A stretch of DNA of 64,000 nucleotides from Georgfuchsia toluolica (GCF_907163265.1 NZ_CAJQUM010000001.1:558001-622000); one strand, 5' to 3'. Counted from the stretch's first letter, positions 40,859 through 53,820 are shown. Numbers and translations are program-made. The notes: generated by a model from the sequence alone, not told the origin.

Positions 40859-41183
40859 TTTTCCCGCGCGTGATGCGCTTGTCGAACCACAAACTTTTCG
40901 TCCACAGGGATTTCCGTCGGTCATTCCCTCGGAATGAGGGAATCCAGTTTCTTTCAGCCTTGCCTGGACTTATCCTTAAGCAACAGCAATGTCAAAGGTA
41001 TATTTTGTCGCAATGCAGCGGTAAGCTGCATTGATAGGGTACACTCCGCCCCGCGCTGAGCCATCCAATCAGTCAATAATTCGGCGCGTTGCGGTCGATT
41101 TCCGGCTGTATCCCAATTCCCCAGAGCGTTTCCGCCTCGACTGGTTCGTGCCAAGCACGCAAGGCCGAATCCAGGAGTAATTC
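40859..41183. other. Intergenic region between dnaB and rhlE
   Basis: These 325 bases contain repeat copy C and a perfect 8-base inverted repeat CAATGCAG (41011-41018) / CTGCATTG (41026-41033), with 7 bases between, about 150 bases before rhlE. Open frames in this stretch look like shadows. A structured leader for rhlE is conceivable. Confidence 0.5.
40921..40947. repeat. Intergenic palindromic repeat, copy C (dRS3-like, partial)
   Basis: ATTCCC (40923-40928), a 9-base spacer and GGGAAT (40938-40943) followed by CCAG match the left hairpin of copy A. The second ATTCCGG/CCGGAAT hairpin is absent, so this copy is truncated. It lies about 60 bases after dnaB. Confidence 0.7.
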
Positions 41184-42515
41184 ATGAGTTTTACCAATCT
41201 CGGCCTGCGCGCCGAAATTCTGCATGCCATTGGCGAGCAGGGCTATGACACGCCGACCCCGATTCAGGCCAAGGCAATCCCCTTGGTTTTGGAAGGTCGC
41301 GACCTGATGGCTTCGGCCCAGACCGGCACCGGCAAGACGGCGGGGTTCACCTTGCCCATCCTGCAACTGCTGAGCAGCCGCCAGGAGGGGCTGTCGCTCA
41401 AGCGTTTCAAATCGCGCGCATTGATTCTTACGCCGACGCGCGAACTGGCGGTCCAGGTGCAAGAGAGCGTGCGCACCTACGGCAAGCATCTGTCCCTGCG
41501 CTCGGCGGCGATCTACGGCGGGGTCGGCATGGGACCGCAGACCAAGGCGCTGCGTGCGGGTACCGATATTCTGGTGGCAACGCCGGGACGCTTGCTCGAT
41601 CACATCCAACAGCGCAATGCCGATCTTTCCGGCATCGAAATTCTGGTCCTCGATGAAGCCGACCGCATGCTCGACATGGGTTTCATCAACGATATCAGGA
41701 AAATTATTGCATTGTTGCCGAAACAGAAGCAGAGCCTGCTGTTCTCGGCAACTTTCTCGGATGAGATCCGTGCCCTGGCTGCCGGCCTCATGCGCGACCC
41801 GGCCAGCGTCGATGTCGCGCCGCGCAACGCGGCCACATCGCTGGTCAAACATTCGGTCTATCTGGTTGATCGCGCACGCAAGCGCGATCTGCTGATTCAG
41901 CTGATCGAGAATCACGGCTGGCATCAGATATTGGTTTTTGCGCGCACCAAACATGGCGCCGATGCGCTGGCGGAGCGGCTCGACAAGGCCGGCATTCGTT
42001 CCGCCGCCCTGCATGGCAACAAGACGCAGGGCGCCCGCCAGCGCGCGCTCGAAGACTTCAAACGCAACAAGGTGACCGTGCTGGTGGCGACCGATATCGC
42101 CGCACGCGGCATCGATATCGACCAGCTGCCGCATGTCATCAATTTCGAGCTGCCGAACGTGCCGGAAGATTACGTGCATCGCATCGGCCGGACCGGCCGT
42201 GCCGGCACCAATGGCGAAGCGATCTCGCTGGTTTGCATCGATGAGCATCGTCTGCTGCGCGATATCGAGCAGCTGATGAAGAAAAGCATCGAGAAAAAAG
42301 TGCTGTCCGGCTTCGAGCCCGATCCGAGCATTCGTCCCGAACCGATCCAGAACGGCCGTCGCTCCGCCGGCGCAGCGAAAGCGCAGCGCAAGAGCGATCC
42401 CCGCAGCAGGACCGCAGGCAAACCGCAACGTCCACAGCAGCGGGGAGCTTCCGGCCGCAGCGCGCCACCAGCGCGCAAAAGCGGCGGCAATTACGCAGGT
42501 TCGCGCGATCGCTAG
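41184..42515 (+). CDS. rhlE: DEAD-box RNA helicase RhlE
   Basis: 443 residues. The Q motif region is [15 protein letters not shown], motif [10 protein letters not shown], motif II DEAD ([13 protein letters not shown]), motif III SAT, and motif [12 protein letters not shown]. The C-terminal tail from about residue 385 is basic and low-complexity (Ala/Arg/Ser/Pro), as in RhlE. The family remodels RNA and takes part in ribosome assembly and mRNA decay, often at low temperature. It is followed by a strong bidirectional terminator. Confidence 0.92.
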   Translation: MSFTNLGLRAEILHAIGEQGYDTPTPIQAKAIPLVLEGRDLMASAQTGTGKTAGFTLPILQLLSSRQEGLSLKRFKSRALILTPTRELAVQVQESVRTYGKHLSLRSAAIYGGVGMGPQTKALRAGTDILVATPGRLLDHIQQRNADLSGIEILVLDEADRMLDMGFINDIRKIIALLPKQKQSLLFSATFSDEIRALAAGLMRDPASVDVAPRNAATSLVKHSVYLVDRARKRDLLIQLIENHGWHQILVFARTKHGADALAERLDKAGIRSAALHGNKTQGARQRALEDFKRNKVTVLVATDIAARGIDIDQLPHVINFELPNVPEDYVHRIGRTGRAGTNGEAISLVCIDEHRLLRDIEQLMKKSIEKKVLSGFEPDPSIRPEPIQNGRRSAGAAKAQRKSDPRSRTAGKPQRPQQRGASGRSAPPARKSGGNYAGSRDR

Positions 42516-42536
42516 ATTCTGATCAAGTAAAAAAAG

Positions 42537-42567
42537 AACCCGGCGCAGTTGCCAACTGCACCGGGTT
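42537..42567. terminator. Bidirectional rho-independent terminator (rhlE / clpA)
   Basis: A stem AACCCGG-GCAGTTG / CAACTGC-CCGGGTT (one mismatch) spans 42537-42567. It is preceded by a run of A's (serving as T's for the minus-strand clpA) and followed by TTTCCTTT for rhlE. Confidence 0.85.
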
Positions 42568-42592
42568 TCCTTTGTTGCTGGCGGATCGGCGA

Positions 42593-44851
42593 TCAGACCT
42601 GTGTCGTTTCCGCTTCTTCGAACAGCAGCTTGACCTTGTCGTTTTCGTCGAGATCAATGGTGACCTTGCCACCATGGACCAGGCGACCGAACAACAATTC
42701 GTCGGCGAGCGCCGAGCGAATTGTGTCCTGGATCAGCCGCGCCATCGGCCGCGCGCCCATCATTGAATCAAAACCCTTTTCGGCCAGCCAGGCGCGCAGC
42801 TCGTTGGTAAAAATCGCTTCGACCTTCTTTTCGTGCAACTGTCCTTCGAGTTGCATGAGGAATTTGTCTACCACGCGCAAAATGATGACCGAATCGAGTG
42901 CGGCAAACGAAATCGTCGCATCCAGCCGATTGCGGAATTCGGGCGTGAATAGACGCTTGATCTCGGCCATTTCGTCGCCCGCCTGCTTGTTGCTGGTGAA
43001 GCCGATACTGGTCTTCTGCAAGGATTCGGCGCCCGCGTTGGTCGTCATCACAATCACGACGTTGCGGAAGTCGGCCTTGCGACCGTTGTTATCGGTCAGC
43101 GTGCCGTGATCCATGATTTGCAACAGTATGTTGAATACGTCCGGGTGCGCTTTCTCGATTTCATCGAGCAGCAGAACAGCATGCGGCTTCTTGGTCACTG
43201 CTTCGGTGAGCAGCCCGCCCTGGTCGAAACCGACATAGCCCGGCGGTGCGCCGATCATACGAGACACCGCATGGCGTTCCATGTATTCCGACATATCGAA
43301 GCGAATCAACTCGATACCCATGCAATACGCAAGCTGGCGCGCGACTTCGGTCTTGCCGACGCCAGTGGGACCGGAAAATAGAAAATTGCCAATTGGCTTC
43401 TGCGGATTGCCGAGGCCGGAGCGTGACATTTTGATGGCGCGGCTCAGTGCATCAATGGCAGCGTCCTGACCGAATACGATGCTCTTCAAATCGCGGTCGA
43501 GATTCTTCAGTGCAGAACGGTCGTCCGAAGATACATGCTGCGGCGGGATGCGCGCGATCTTGGCGACGATTTCCTCGATCTCCTGCTTGCCGACGATTTT
43601 CTTCTGGCGCGACTTGGGCAGGATGCGTTGCGCCGCTCCCGCCTCGTCAATAACGTCGATCGCCTTGTCGGGCAGATGACGATCGTTGATGTACTTGGCC
43701 GCGAGTTCGGCGGCGGAGTTGATCGCGGCGGCGGAGTACTTGATGCCATGGTGTTCTTCAAAGCGCGTCTTGAGCCCACGCAGGATGGAAATGGTTTCTT
43801 CCACCGAAGGCTCTTCAACATCGATTTTCTGGAAACGGCGCGAAAGTGCATGATCCTTTTCAAACACGCCGCGGAATTCGTCGTAGGTGGTTGCGCCGAT
43901 GCACTTCAATGCTCCAGATGACAGCGCCGGTTTCAGCAAATTGGACGCATCCAGCGTTCCGCCTGACGCCGCACCGGCGCCGATCAGGGTGTGGATTTCA
44001 TCGATGAACAGCACTACTTTCGGATTGTCGACGAGTTGCTTCAGAACCGCCTTGAGCCGCTGCTCGAAATCGCCGCGGTACTTGGTGCCGGCAAGCAGGG
44101 CGCCCATGTCTAGTGCATACACCGTGGCATCGGCAAGTATCTCCGGCACCCGGCCTTCGATAATGCGGCGCGCGAGTCCTTCCGCAATTGCGGTCTTGCC
44201 GACGCCGGCTTCGCCGACCAGCAGCGGGTTGTTCTTGCGCCTGCGGCACAGGGTCTGGATGACGCGCTCGAGTTCCTTGTCGCGCCCGATCAGGGGGTCG
44301 ATCTTGCCCGTCAAAGCTGCCTGGTTGAGATTTTGGGTGTAGCTGTCCAGCGCACCGGTTTTTTCCTGGCTTTCCGCTTCCTGTTCGGTCTGTTCTTCCT
44401 GCTTGCCAGCCGGCTGCGCGGCCTTGGCAATACCGTGCGAAATGAAGTTGACGACATCGAGCCGCGTTATGTTGTGACGCGTCAGGAAATACACGGCGTG
44501 GGAATCCTTTTCACTGAAGATCGCCACCAGTACATTGGCGCCGGTGACTTCCTTTTTGCCGGAGGATTGCACATGCAGGATGGCGCGCTGGATCACGCGC
44601 TGGAAACCGAGCGTGGGCTGGGTGTCGATTTCCACCGTACCCGGCACCGTGGGTGTGTGGTCGGCGATGAAGGTTTGCAGTTCCTTGCGTAGCGCTTCGA
44701 TATCGGCTGCGCACGCACGCAACACCTCGGCCGAAGATGGATTGTCGAGCAGGGCCAGCAGAAGATGCTCGACGGTGATGAATTCGTGCCGCTTTTGCCG
44801 TGCTTCGACAAAAGCCATGTGTAGGCTGACTTCGAGTTCCTGGGCGATCAT
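42593..44851 (-). CDS. clpA: ATP-dependent Clp protease ATP-binding subunit ClpA
   Basis: 752 residues. The N-terminal Clp_N repeat domain (MIAQELEVSLHMAFVEARQK) is followed by a first AAA+ with Walker A GEAGVGKTA and a second AAA+ with GPTGVGKTE. The IGL-type loop for ClpP docking is expected near VIDKF... in the C-terminal part. The protein ends in an acidic tail. ClpA unfolds substrates for ClpP. clpS lies immediately upstream (one base between), the canonical pair. clpP is not in the window. Confidence 0.96.
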   Translation of the reverse strand: MIAQELEVSLHMAFVEARQKRHEFITVEHLLLALLDNPSSAEVLRACAADIEALRKELQTFIADHTPTVPGTVEIDTQPTLGFQRVIQRAILHVQSSGKKEVTGANVLVAIFSEKDSHAVYFLTRHNITRLDVVNFISHGIAKAAQPAGKQEEQTEQEAESQEKTGALDSYTQNLNQAALTGKIDPLIGRDKELERVIQTLCRRRKNNPLLVGEAGVGKTAIAEGLARRIIEGRVPEILADATVYALDMGALLAGTKYRGDFEQRLKAVLKQLVDNPKVVLFIDEIHTLIGAGAASGGTLDASNLLKPALSSGALKCIGATTYDEFRGVFEKDHALSRRFQKIDVEEPSVEETISILRGLKTRFEEHHGIKYSAAAINSAAELAAKYINDRHLPDKAIDVIDEAGAAQRILPKSRQKKIVGKQEIEEIVAKIARIPPQHVSSDDRSALKNLDRDLKSIVFGQDAAIDALSRAIKMSRSGLGNPQKPIGNFLFSGPTGVGKTEVARQLAYCMGIELIRFDMSEYMERHAVSRMIGAPPGYVGFDQGGLLTEAVTKKPHAVLLLDEIEKAHPDVFNILLQIMDHGTLTDNNGRKADFRNVVIVMTTNAGAESLQKTSIGFTSNKQAGDEMAEIKRLFTPEFRNRLDATISFAALDSVIILRVVDKFLMQLEGQLHEKKVEAIFTNELRAWLAEKGFDSMMGARPMARLIQDTIRSALADELLFGRLVHGGKVTIDLDENDKVKLLFEEAETTQV

Positions 44852-44852
44852 T

Positions 44853-45173
44853 TCAACTTTCCTCCATCACGCAAGCGAGCGGATGCTGATGCTGCCTGGC
44901 AAATGCAGTAACCGCGGCTGCCTTGGTGGCGGCAACATCCTGTGGATATATACCGCAAACTCCCTTGCCCTGACGATGCACCTGCAACATGACTATAGTC
45001 GCTTGCTCGGTACTCATGGCAAAAAATTTCTGCAGCACGACGATGACGAAATCCATGGGCGTGTAATCGTCATTCAACAGCAACACCTTGAACAGTGGCG
45101 GCGATTTGAGATCGGTCTTCTTCGGCGCCAGTACAAGGTTGTCGTCACGTGAGGACTGTTTGCGGGAAGCCAT
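44853..45173 (-). CDS. clpS: ClpS adaptor protein
   Basis: 106 residues. A variable N-terminal tail (about 1-25) is followed by the folded domain beginning [20 protein letters not shown]. The residues contacting bulky N-terminal amino acids (NDDYTPMDF) and ClpA ([16 protein letters not shown]) are present. ClpS delivers N-degron substrates to ClpAP and inhibits SsrA-substrate degradation. It is followed after one base by clpA. Confidence 0.95.
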   Translation of the reverse strand: MASRKQSSRDDNLVLAPKKTDLKSPPLFKVLLLNDDYTPMDFVIVVLQKFFAMSTEQATIVMLQVHRQGKGVCGIYPQDVAATKAAAVTAFARQHQHPLACVMEES

Positions 45174-45512
45174 GGAGCAATTCTAATGCTGCCACGGGGT
45201 AATTCGTTGATTTTCCCTATCTCGAATAAAGCCCGGAATAGTTCTCAAATCCGGCCAGAGAAAAAAACCTGAGAGTGTTGTTTTTATGGGATAAAAAATA
45301 CTTGACGTTTCGAATTAAAGTGCGTAAAAGGCGAACCGTGTCTGGTTCAGGTATCACCGCAGTGTCGAATGCCCCGCAGTCCTTCAGCTTTCTGAATCTC
45401 CGCTCGGCCCCCTTCCGCAGTGAACTTGTCGTCAGGCATGCCCCGTCGCGACGTATGCTAATTTCATGGCTATAGTGCGCCGGATCGTTTGATCAACCAA
45501 GGAAGAGGGTTT
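45174..45512. other. Intergenic region between clpS and the cold-shock gene
   Basis: These 339 bases separate divergent genes. The clpS half is AT-rich with several A/T runs. The right half presumably contains the cold-shock promoter and a leader, with CTATAG near 45471 and GGAAGAGG as the ribosome-binding site. I see no further gene. Confidence 0.5.
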
Positions 45513-45716
45513 ATGGCAATAGGTACTGTCAAGTGGTTCAACGATGCCAAAGGTTTTGGCTTTATTACTCCGGATGACGGCAGCGAAGATCTCTTCGCTC
45601 ATTTTTCTGCCATCAATATGTCCGGTTTCAAGTCTCTGAAGGAAGGCGAAAAAGTGTCCTTTGAGGTCGTTCAAGGTCCCAAGGGCAAACAAGCCTCCAA
45701 TATCCAGAAGGCCTAA
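45513..45716 (+). CDS. Cold-shock protein (CspA family)
   Basis: 67 residues: [20 protein letters not shown] carries RNP1 (KGFGFI), and DLFAHFSAI is the RNP2 region (usually VFVHFSA; here LFAHF). The protein is a single OB-fold that binds single-stranded RNA and acts as an RNA chaperone. GGAAGAGG precedes the ATG; an upstream in-frame ATG at 45489 lacks such a site. It is monocistronic, with a strong terminator 46 bases downstream. Confidence 0.95.
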   Translation: MAIGTVKWFNDAKGFGFITPDDGSEDLFAHFSAINMSGFKSLKEGEKVSFEVVQGPKGKQASNIQKA

Positions 45717-45762
45717 TAAAGGCCCCAAAACACGGCGTCGGCGACAGCACCGACACCAAAAC

Positions 45763-45795
45763 AAAGCCCGCCCATTATTACCCTGGGCGGGCTTT
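45763..45795. terminator. Bidirectional rho-independent terminator (csp / icd)
   Basis: Perfect 12-base arms AAAGCCCGCCCA (45763-45774) and TGGGCGGGCTTT (45784-45795) enclose a 9-base loop between convergent genes. The A/T ends give U-tracts in both directions. Confidence 0.9.
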
Positions 45796-45820
45796 GCATT
45801 TCATCATTGCATTAAATCAG

Positions 45821-48639
<2,819 letters not shown>

Positions 48640-48897
48640 ATGAGCAAACTGATCGCCACCCTGGTTGCTGGGCTTTTTGTCGCTGCTACCGCATTTGCCG
48701 CCGATGCTCCCAAGGCTGATGCCAAGGCTGCCCCGGCTGCTGCTGCTCCTGCTGCTGCTGCTCCTGCTGCTGCTCCGGCCGCCGCTCCCGCTCCTGCTGC
48801 CGAAGCCCCCAAGGCTGAAGCGCCGAAGAAGGTGAAGCATCACAAGAAGGCCAAGAAGGCCAAGGCCGAAGAAAAGGCTCCTGAAGCCGCCAAGTAA
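48640..48897 (+). CDS. Small secreted Ala/Pro/Lys-rich low-complexity protein
   Basis: 85 residues. A Sec signal peptide (MSKLIATLVAGLFVAATAFA, cleavage after AFA) is followed by a degenerate Ala/Pro repeat (AAPAAAAPAAAAPA pattern, residues about 30-56) and a Lys/His-rich tail (KKVKHHKKAKKAKAEEK). Similar Ala/Lys-rich exported proteins are frequent in betaproteobacteria, with no proven role. The mature part should be disordered, basic and periplasmic. AAAGGA precedes the start, and a perfect terminator palindrome lies 21 bases after the stop. Confidence 0.8.
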   Translation: MSKLIATLVAGLFVAATAFAADAPKADAKAAPAAAAPAAAAPAAAPAAAPAPAAEAPKAEAPKKVKHHKKAKKAKAEEKAPEAAK

Positions 48898-48917
48898 TTC
48901 GGGCTTCAAGTTGCAAG

Positions 48918-48943
48918 AAAAGGGCGGGATATCCCGCCCTTTT
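48918..48943. terminator. Perfect-palindrome terminator (bidirectional)
   Basis: AAAAGGGCGGGAT/ATCCCGCCCTTTT is a 26-base perfect palindrome between the convergent small-protein gene and cphA. GC-rich stems with T-tracts in both directions are typical of bidirectional rho-independent terminators. Confidence 0.85.
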
Positions 48944-48965
48944 CCTTTGGTGCACGCGGCGCGGG

Positions 48966-51581
48966 TCAAGCTGCCGCGATGCGTTGCCCGATGTGGCCGA
49001 GGGCTGCTCCCACCTGATCCACCAATATCAGGCACAGGTCCCCCTGGTCCAGGCTCGCCAGCGCCGTATCGATGGCTGAAAACTCGCCACGAACTTCCCT
49101 GATATCCGAAGTGCGTATTGCGTTTGCCAGGCCTTCGCGCAGCAGGGCGAGCACTTCGCCATCGGCGCGACCGCGCTGGCACTGGTCCTGATACAAGACC
49201 ACTTGATCGAAAGCAGCGCCGAGGATTTGCGTCTGGCGTCTGAGATCATCGTCGCGCCGGTCTCCGGCACCGCTGATCACGACCGAGCGGCGCCGGGCCG
49301 GCATGCCCTCAACCGCTTTTACCAGCGCGAGAATCGCATCCGGATTGTGGCCGTAGTCAGCGATCACGGTGGCGCCACGATAATCAAAAAGATTGAACCG
49401 CCCCGGTACCGTATTCGGGTCGCTGACGAAGGTCGACAGCCCATCAACAATGACCTTCCATGAAATGCCCAGAGCCCAGGCGGCGGCGACGGCGGCCATG
49501 ACGTTCTCGACCTGAAAGCCGATACTGCCGTTGCGCGTGAGCGGAATCCGCTCCAGCGGCAGACGCTGTTCGAACTGGCCGCGGCTGGCAACGATCCTGC
49601 CGTCTTCGACAAAGACGACGCGATGGCCTTGCGCGCGGCGCGTGCTGATGATCGGATGGTGCCGGTCGGCAGCGAAAAAAGTGACCGAGCCGGGACAGAA
49701 ATCCGCCATGCTGGCCACCATCGGGTCGGCCGCATTGAGCACGGCGACACCGTCGGGAGCGACATTCTGCACCACGACGCGCTTTACTACCGCCAGGTCT
49801 TCCACGGTACTGATGTAACTCAGGCCGAGATGGTCGCCGCTGCCGATATTGGTCACCACCGCCACGTTGCAGCGGTCGAAGCCGAGCCCTTCGCGCAATA
49901 CGCCGCCACGCGCCGTCTCGAATACGGCGGCATCGACATCGGGATGCATCAGTACATTTCGTGCGCTGCGCGGCCCGCTGCAATCTCCCGTGTCGATGCA
50001 TTGGTCTTTGACATACACGCCTTCGGTACTGGTCATGCCGACGCAGCGGCCAGCGGTCGCAAGCAGATGGGTGATCAGGCGCACGGTGGTGGTCTTGCCG
50101 TTGGTGCCAGCCACAGCCACGATCGGAATACGGCCATCTTCACCTGGTGCGAACATCTGGGCGATGATGGCCTCACCGACGGCGCGGCCCTTGCCGTAGG
50201 AAGGTTGCAAGTGCATGCGCAAGCCCGGTGCGGCATTGACTTCGACGATGCCGCCACCCTGACTTTCAAGCGGTTCCAGCACGGATCCGCAGATGGCGTC
50301 GATGCCGCATATATCGAGGCCGACCATTTGCGCCGCCGCCACCGCACGCGCAGCCAGTTCCGGATGAACATCGTCGGTGACATCGGTTGCGGTTCCACCC
50401 GTACTGAGATTGGCATTGTTGCGCAACACGACACGCGCGCCGATGGGCGGCACCGACTCGGCGTCATAGCCCTGCGCGGCGAGCCGGGCGAGGGCTATAT
50501 CATCGAAGCGGATCTTGGTCAGCAACGTGGCATGGCCCTCGCTGCGGCGCGGGTCGCTATTGATCTGATCGACCAGTGCGCGGATGGTATGGAGGCCGTC
50601 ACCGATCACATGCGGCGGGTCGCGCCGTGCCGCGGCAACCAGTTTGTCGCCGACCACCAGCAGGCGGTAATCCTGGCCGGGCAGGTAGCGTTCCAGCATT
50701 ACCGCAGAACTGATTTCCAGCGCCGCGTTGTAGGCAATATGCAAGTGGTCTTCACTGGTGATATTGACGGTAACGCCCTTGCCCTGATTGCCGTCCTGGG
50801 GTTTGACGACTACCGGCCAGCCGAGTTTGGCGACCGCGACGCGGGCGTCTTCAATGCTCTCCACGGGACGGCCTTCCGGAACCGGTACGCCGGCGGCATG
50901 AAGCAGGGTCTTGGTGAGTTCCTTGTCCTGCGCGATGGTTTCGGCGATGGCGCTGCTGCGATCGGTTTCAGCGGCTTGGATACGGCGCTGGCGGCTGCCC
51001 CAGCCAAATTGCACCAGACTGCCCTCGGTCAGGCGCCGATAGGGAATGCCGCGGGCAACCGCGGCCCGCACAATGGCGCCGGTACTGGGGCCGAGGCGAA
51101 CGTCCTCATCGAGTTCGCGTAGCGCTGCCAAAGCCTGCGCCAGATCGAAGGGCTGGTCGTGCAGCGCGGCCATGCATAGCGCTCGTGCGTAGTCGAAGGC
51201 CAGGCGGCCGACCGCTTCTTCACTGTATTCGACGATGATCTGGTAAACGCCGGGTTCCACCGTTTGCACCGTGCGGCTGAACGTAACCGGGCAACCGGCC
51301 TGCGCCTGCAGGCCGAGCGCGGCCAATTCAAGTGTGTTTGGCAACGGCGGTAGCGATTCATCATTGCCGACTGGCGCCTGATAGCCAATTTCGGGAAAAC
51401 GTTGGCGCAGCCGGGAAAAATAGCCGGGGCCGCCATACAAATCGCCCTGACAGGAAACGATTGCCTCAATCGCAGTATTCCGGCTCCACAGGTTGGGGCC
51501 GCGCAGGGCGCGAACGCGCGAGACATTAAAAGTTGCATACTGCATACTATCCATTTTCTGGCCGGGAGTAGGGCGGTTCAT
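48966..51581 (-). CDS. cphA: Cyanophycin synthetase
   Basis: 871 residues from the ATG at 51581, 10 bases after the upstream stop; the frame is open further back into that gene. The protein has the CphA N-domain (VSRVRALRGPNLWSRNTAIE), an ATP-grasp domain (about residues 205-470, KDGNQGKGVTVNI-like loop) and a Mur-ligase-like domain with P-loop VAGTNGKTTTVRLI. It polymerises Asp and Arg into cyanophycin, a nitrogen and carbon reserve. It follows a paralogue in the same unit and faces an ABC transporter/DUF1854 unit divergently. No cyanophycinase (cphB) gene is in the window. Confidence 0.93.
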   Translation of the reverse strand: MNRPTPGQKMDSMQYATFNVSRVRALRGPNLWSRNTAIEAIVSCQGDLYGGPGYFSRLRQRFPEIGYQAPVGNDESLPPLPNTLELAALGLQAQAGCPVTFSRTVQTVEPGVYQIIVEYSEEAVGRLAFDYARALCMAALHDQPFDLAQALAALRELDEDVRLGPSTGAIVRAAVARGIPYRRLTEGSLVQFGWGSRQRRIQAAETDRSSAIAETIAQDKELTKTLLHAAGVPVPEGRPVESIEDARVAVAKLGWPVVVKPQDGNQGKGVTVNITSEDHLHIAYNAALEISSAVMLERYLPGQDYRLLVVGDKLVAAARRDPPHVIGDGLHTIRALVDQINSDPRRSEGHATLLTKIRFDDIALARLAAQGYDAESVPPIGARVVLRNNANLSTGGTATDVTDDVHPELAARAVAAAQMVGLDICGIDAICGSVLEPLESQGGGIVEVNAAPGLRMHLQPSYGKGRAVGEAIIAQMFAPGEDGRIPIVAVAGTNGKTTTVRLITHLLATAGRCVGMTSTEGVYVKDQCIDTGDCSGPRSARNVLMHPDVDAAVFETARGGVLREGLGFDRCNVAVVTNIGSGDHLGLSYISTVEDLAVVKRVVVQNVAPDGVAVLNAADPMVASMADFCPGSVTFFAADRHHPIISTRRAQGHRVVFVEDGRIVASRGQFEQRLPLERIPLTRNGSIGFQVENVMAAVAAAWALGISWKVIVDGLSTFVSDPNTVPGRFNLFDYRGATVIADYGHNPDAILALVKAVEGMPARRRSVVISGAGDRRDDDLRRQTQILGAAFDQVVLYQDQCQRGRADGEVLALLREGLANAIRTSDIREVRGEFSAIDTALASLDQGDLCLILVDQVGAALGHIGQRIAAA

Positions 51582-51591
51582 ATCGGCCTGG

Positions 51592-53799
51592 TTACATGCC
51601 TGTTGATGCAAGCGTGGTTTTGTCGAGGGCCTCGTCGCGGCTCGGGTCGAAGGTTTCAATGACGGCGCGAATCAGTTCGCGCGGAATTTTCAGCGCCCAT
51701 GCTGCGGCGACCGCAGTCAGGACGTTCTCGGTTTGGTAGGCAGCCGCCGTGTTGGCAGTCATCGGTATCTGACTCATAGCGGTTAACACGCTGGATTCGC
51801 CCCCAGTCGTCAATACGATTTGCCGGTCATGCAGCAGCACCGCGCGGCCGCCGTTGGCCAGGTGTTGGGCGAGGGGGGCGGCAGCGGGATCGCGGCTGAA
51901 AAACATGACCTCACCATCGCACAGCGAGGCCAGTTCCGCCACCAGCGGATCGGCGGCGTTGAGCACTGCCGCACCGTCATCGAGCACCAAATCGATCTGG
52001 GTACGGAAGACGTTTGTTATCTGCTCCGCGGTTTCTATAAAGAACTCCAGTTCGCTATCGGCAGGATCGATGTTGGTGACAATGCCGACCGAGCAACGAT
52101 CGTAGGCAAGACCCTCACTGAGAATGGCGCGTTTTCCGTTTTCGAAAACGGCAGCTTCAACCGAGCGCGTCAACAACACCCGATGCGCAGATGCCCAGTT
52201 GGCGCAATTGCCCGTTTTGGCGCGGCGGCGGTCGAAAAACAGGCCATCGCCGCAGGCGAGACCGACCTGCTTGCCGGAGAGTTTGAGCATGCGGCCGATC
52301 AGGCGCGAGACCGTAGTTTTACCCTTGGAGCCGGTGACACCCACGATTGGAATGCGACCGTTCTCGCCTGCGGCAAAAAGGTGATCAACGATGGCGCGGC
52401 CGACCGGGCGCGGCTTGCCGGTGGCGGGCTTGAGGTGCATCAGCAGCCCAGGCCCGGCGTTGATTTCGACAATTGCGCCGCGCTGTTCGCGCAATGGCCG
52501 TGAGATGTCTCCAGCAACCAGATCGATCCCGGCGATATCGAGACCGACTACGCGCGCGGCCAGTGATACCGTGGCGGCGATGCTGGGATGAACCTCATCG
52601 GTGACATCGAAGGCGACGTTGCCATTGCGCTGGATCAGCACGCGCAGTCCCTTGGCGGGAACAGAGTCGGGAGTAAAGCCGCGGCGCGCCAGATCAAAAG
52701 TGTTGGCGGTGTCGTCTTCGAGCGAAACAATATTAAGCGGAAAGTCTTCGGTCAGGCCGCGACGTGGGTCGGAATTGATCTGGCTTTCGATCAGCTCGGT
52801 GATGGTCGCGCGACCATCACCCTTCACCCATGCGCTTTCTCCGCGTGCCGCCGCCACGAGTTTTTCCCCCACGACGAGCAGCCGGTGCTCGTTGCCGGGA
52901 ATGAATTCCTCAACAATGATATGGCGGCTGTGCAGCAGAGCGCGAGTGTAGGAGGCTTTGACATCGGCTTCGGTCGAAAGGTCGACATAAACGCCGCGGC
53001 CATGGTTGGCGTCAGCCGGCTTGACAACCACCGGCAGACCGATTTCTTGTGCCGCCTCCCATGCGTCTTCGGGGCTGTCGACCGGACGTCCGCCCGGCAC
53101 CGGAATGCCGCAGGCAGCGAGCAGGCTCTTGGTCAGATCCTTGTCGCTGCAAATGCCTTCGGCGATGGCACTGGTGAGGTCAGTTTCCGCGGTCCAGATG
53201 CGGTGGCTCTTCGCGCTCTGGCCGAGTTGTACCAGATTGCCCTCTGAAAGCCGGATCGTGGGAATGCGCCGCTCGGTCGCGCCATCGACGATGCAGGCGG
53301 TACTGGGGCCGAGAAACCGTGATTCGGCCATGTCGCGCAATGGGGCCAACTGTGCGGCAAGGTCGAAGGGCCGGTCCTCGACCGCCGCCAGGAGCAGTTC
53401 GCGCGCAGTGTCGAAGCAGGCGCGCGAGGTTTTCTCGTCGCGCGAACGTACCACAACCTTGTACACACTGCGCTGCGAGGTGCCGCGTGTCTTGCCGAAG
53501 CCGGTGCGCATGCCGATCAGGTTTTGCAGTTCGAGCGTGACGTGTTCGAGGATGTGCCCCATCCACGTCCCCTGCCGCAGCCGCAGCAGGAAGCCGCCGG
53601 GTTCGCCGATGCCGCAGCGATGCACGGCAAGGCTGGGCAGACACGCAGTCAGCCGATCCACGAAACCGGGCAGGGTGTTCGATGGGAATTCCTCGAATGC
53701 GCCGATATCGACCCAGGCTTCGAGGGCAGGGCGGTAGGTCCAGATGTTCGGACCGGCGAGATAAGTGACCCGCAGGAACTTGATGTCTTTTGTTTTCAT
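51592..53799 (-). CDS. cphA': Cyanophycin synthetase paralogue (CphA'-type)
   Basis: 735 residues, shorter than CphA but with the same three parts: an N-domain (LRVTYLAGPNIWTYRPALEA), ATP-grasp (VVVKPADANHGRGVYVDL) and Mur-ligase-like domain with an intact P-loop (GVTGSKGKTTVSRLI). The shortening is at the C-terminal end. Betaproteobacteria often carry this second synthetase (cphA') in front of cphA; work on Cupriavidus suggests the two act together. It is first in the unit, with inverted repeats in the gap before its start. Confidence 0.88.
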   Translation of the reverse strand: MKTKDIKFLRVTYLAGPNIWTYRPALEAWVDIGAFEEFPSNTLPGFVDRLTACLPSLAVHRCGIGEPGGFLLRLRQGTWMGHILEHVTLELQNLIGMRTGFGKTRGTSQRSVYKVVVRSRDEKTSRACFDTARELLLAAVEDRPFDLAAQLAPLRDMAESRFLGPSTACIVDGATERRIPTIRLSEGNLVQLGQSAKSHRIWTAETDLTSAIAEGICSDKDLTKSLLAACGIPVPGGRPVDSPEDAWEAAQEIGLPVVVKPADANHGRGVYVDLSTEADVKASYTRALLHSRHIIVEEFIPGNEHRLLVVGEKLVAAARGESAWVKGDGRATITELIESQINSDPRRGLTEDFPLNIVSLEDDTANTFDLARRGFTPDSVPAKGLRVLIQRNGNVAFDVTDEVHPSIAATVSLAARVVGLDIAGIDLVAGDISRPLREQRGAIVEINAGPGLLMHLKPATGKPRPVGRAIVDHLFAAGENGRIPIVGVTGSKGKTTVSRLIGRMLKLSGKQVGLACGDGLFFDRRRAKTGNCANWASAHRVLLTRSVEAAVFENGKRAILSEGLAYDRCSVGIVTNIDPADSELEFFIETAEQITNVFRTQIDLVLDDGAAVLNAADPLVAELASLCDGEVMFFSRDPAAAPLAQHLANGGRAVLLHDRQIVLTTGGESSVLTAMSQIPMTANTAAAYQTENVLTAVAAAWALKIPRELIRAVIETFDPSRDEALDKTTLASTGM

Positions 53800-53820
53800 T
53801 TAAAGAATTAGCTGTGCCCC

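Noticed and set aside
48640-48897. Minus-strand Ala- or Ser/Gly-rich frames across the low-complexity gene
   Set aside because: They are mirror translations of the GCT/CCT repeat; the plus-strand frame has a signal peptide, ribosome-binding site and terminator.
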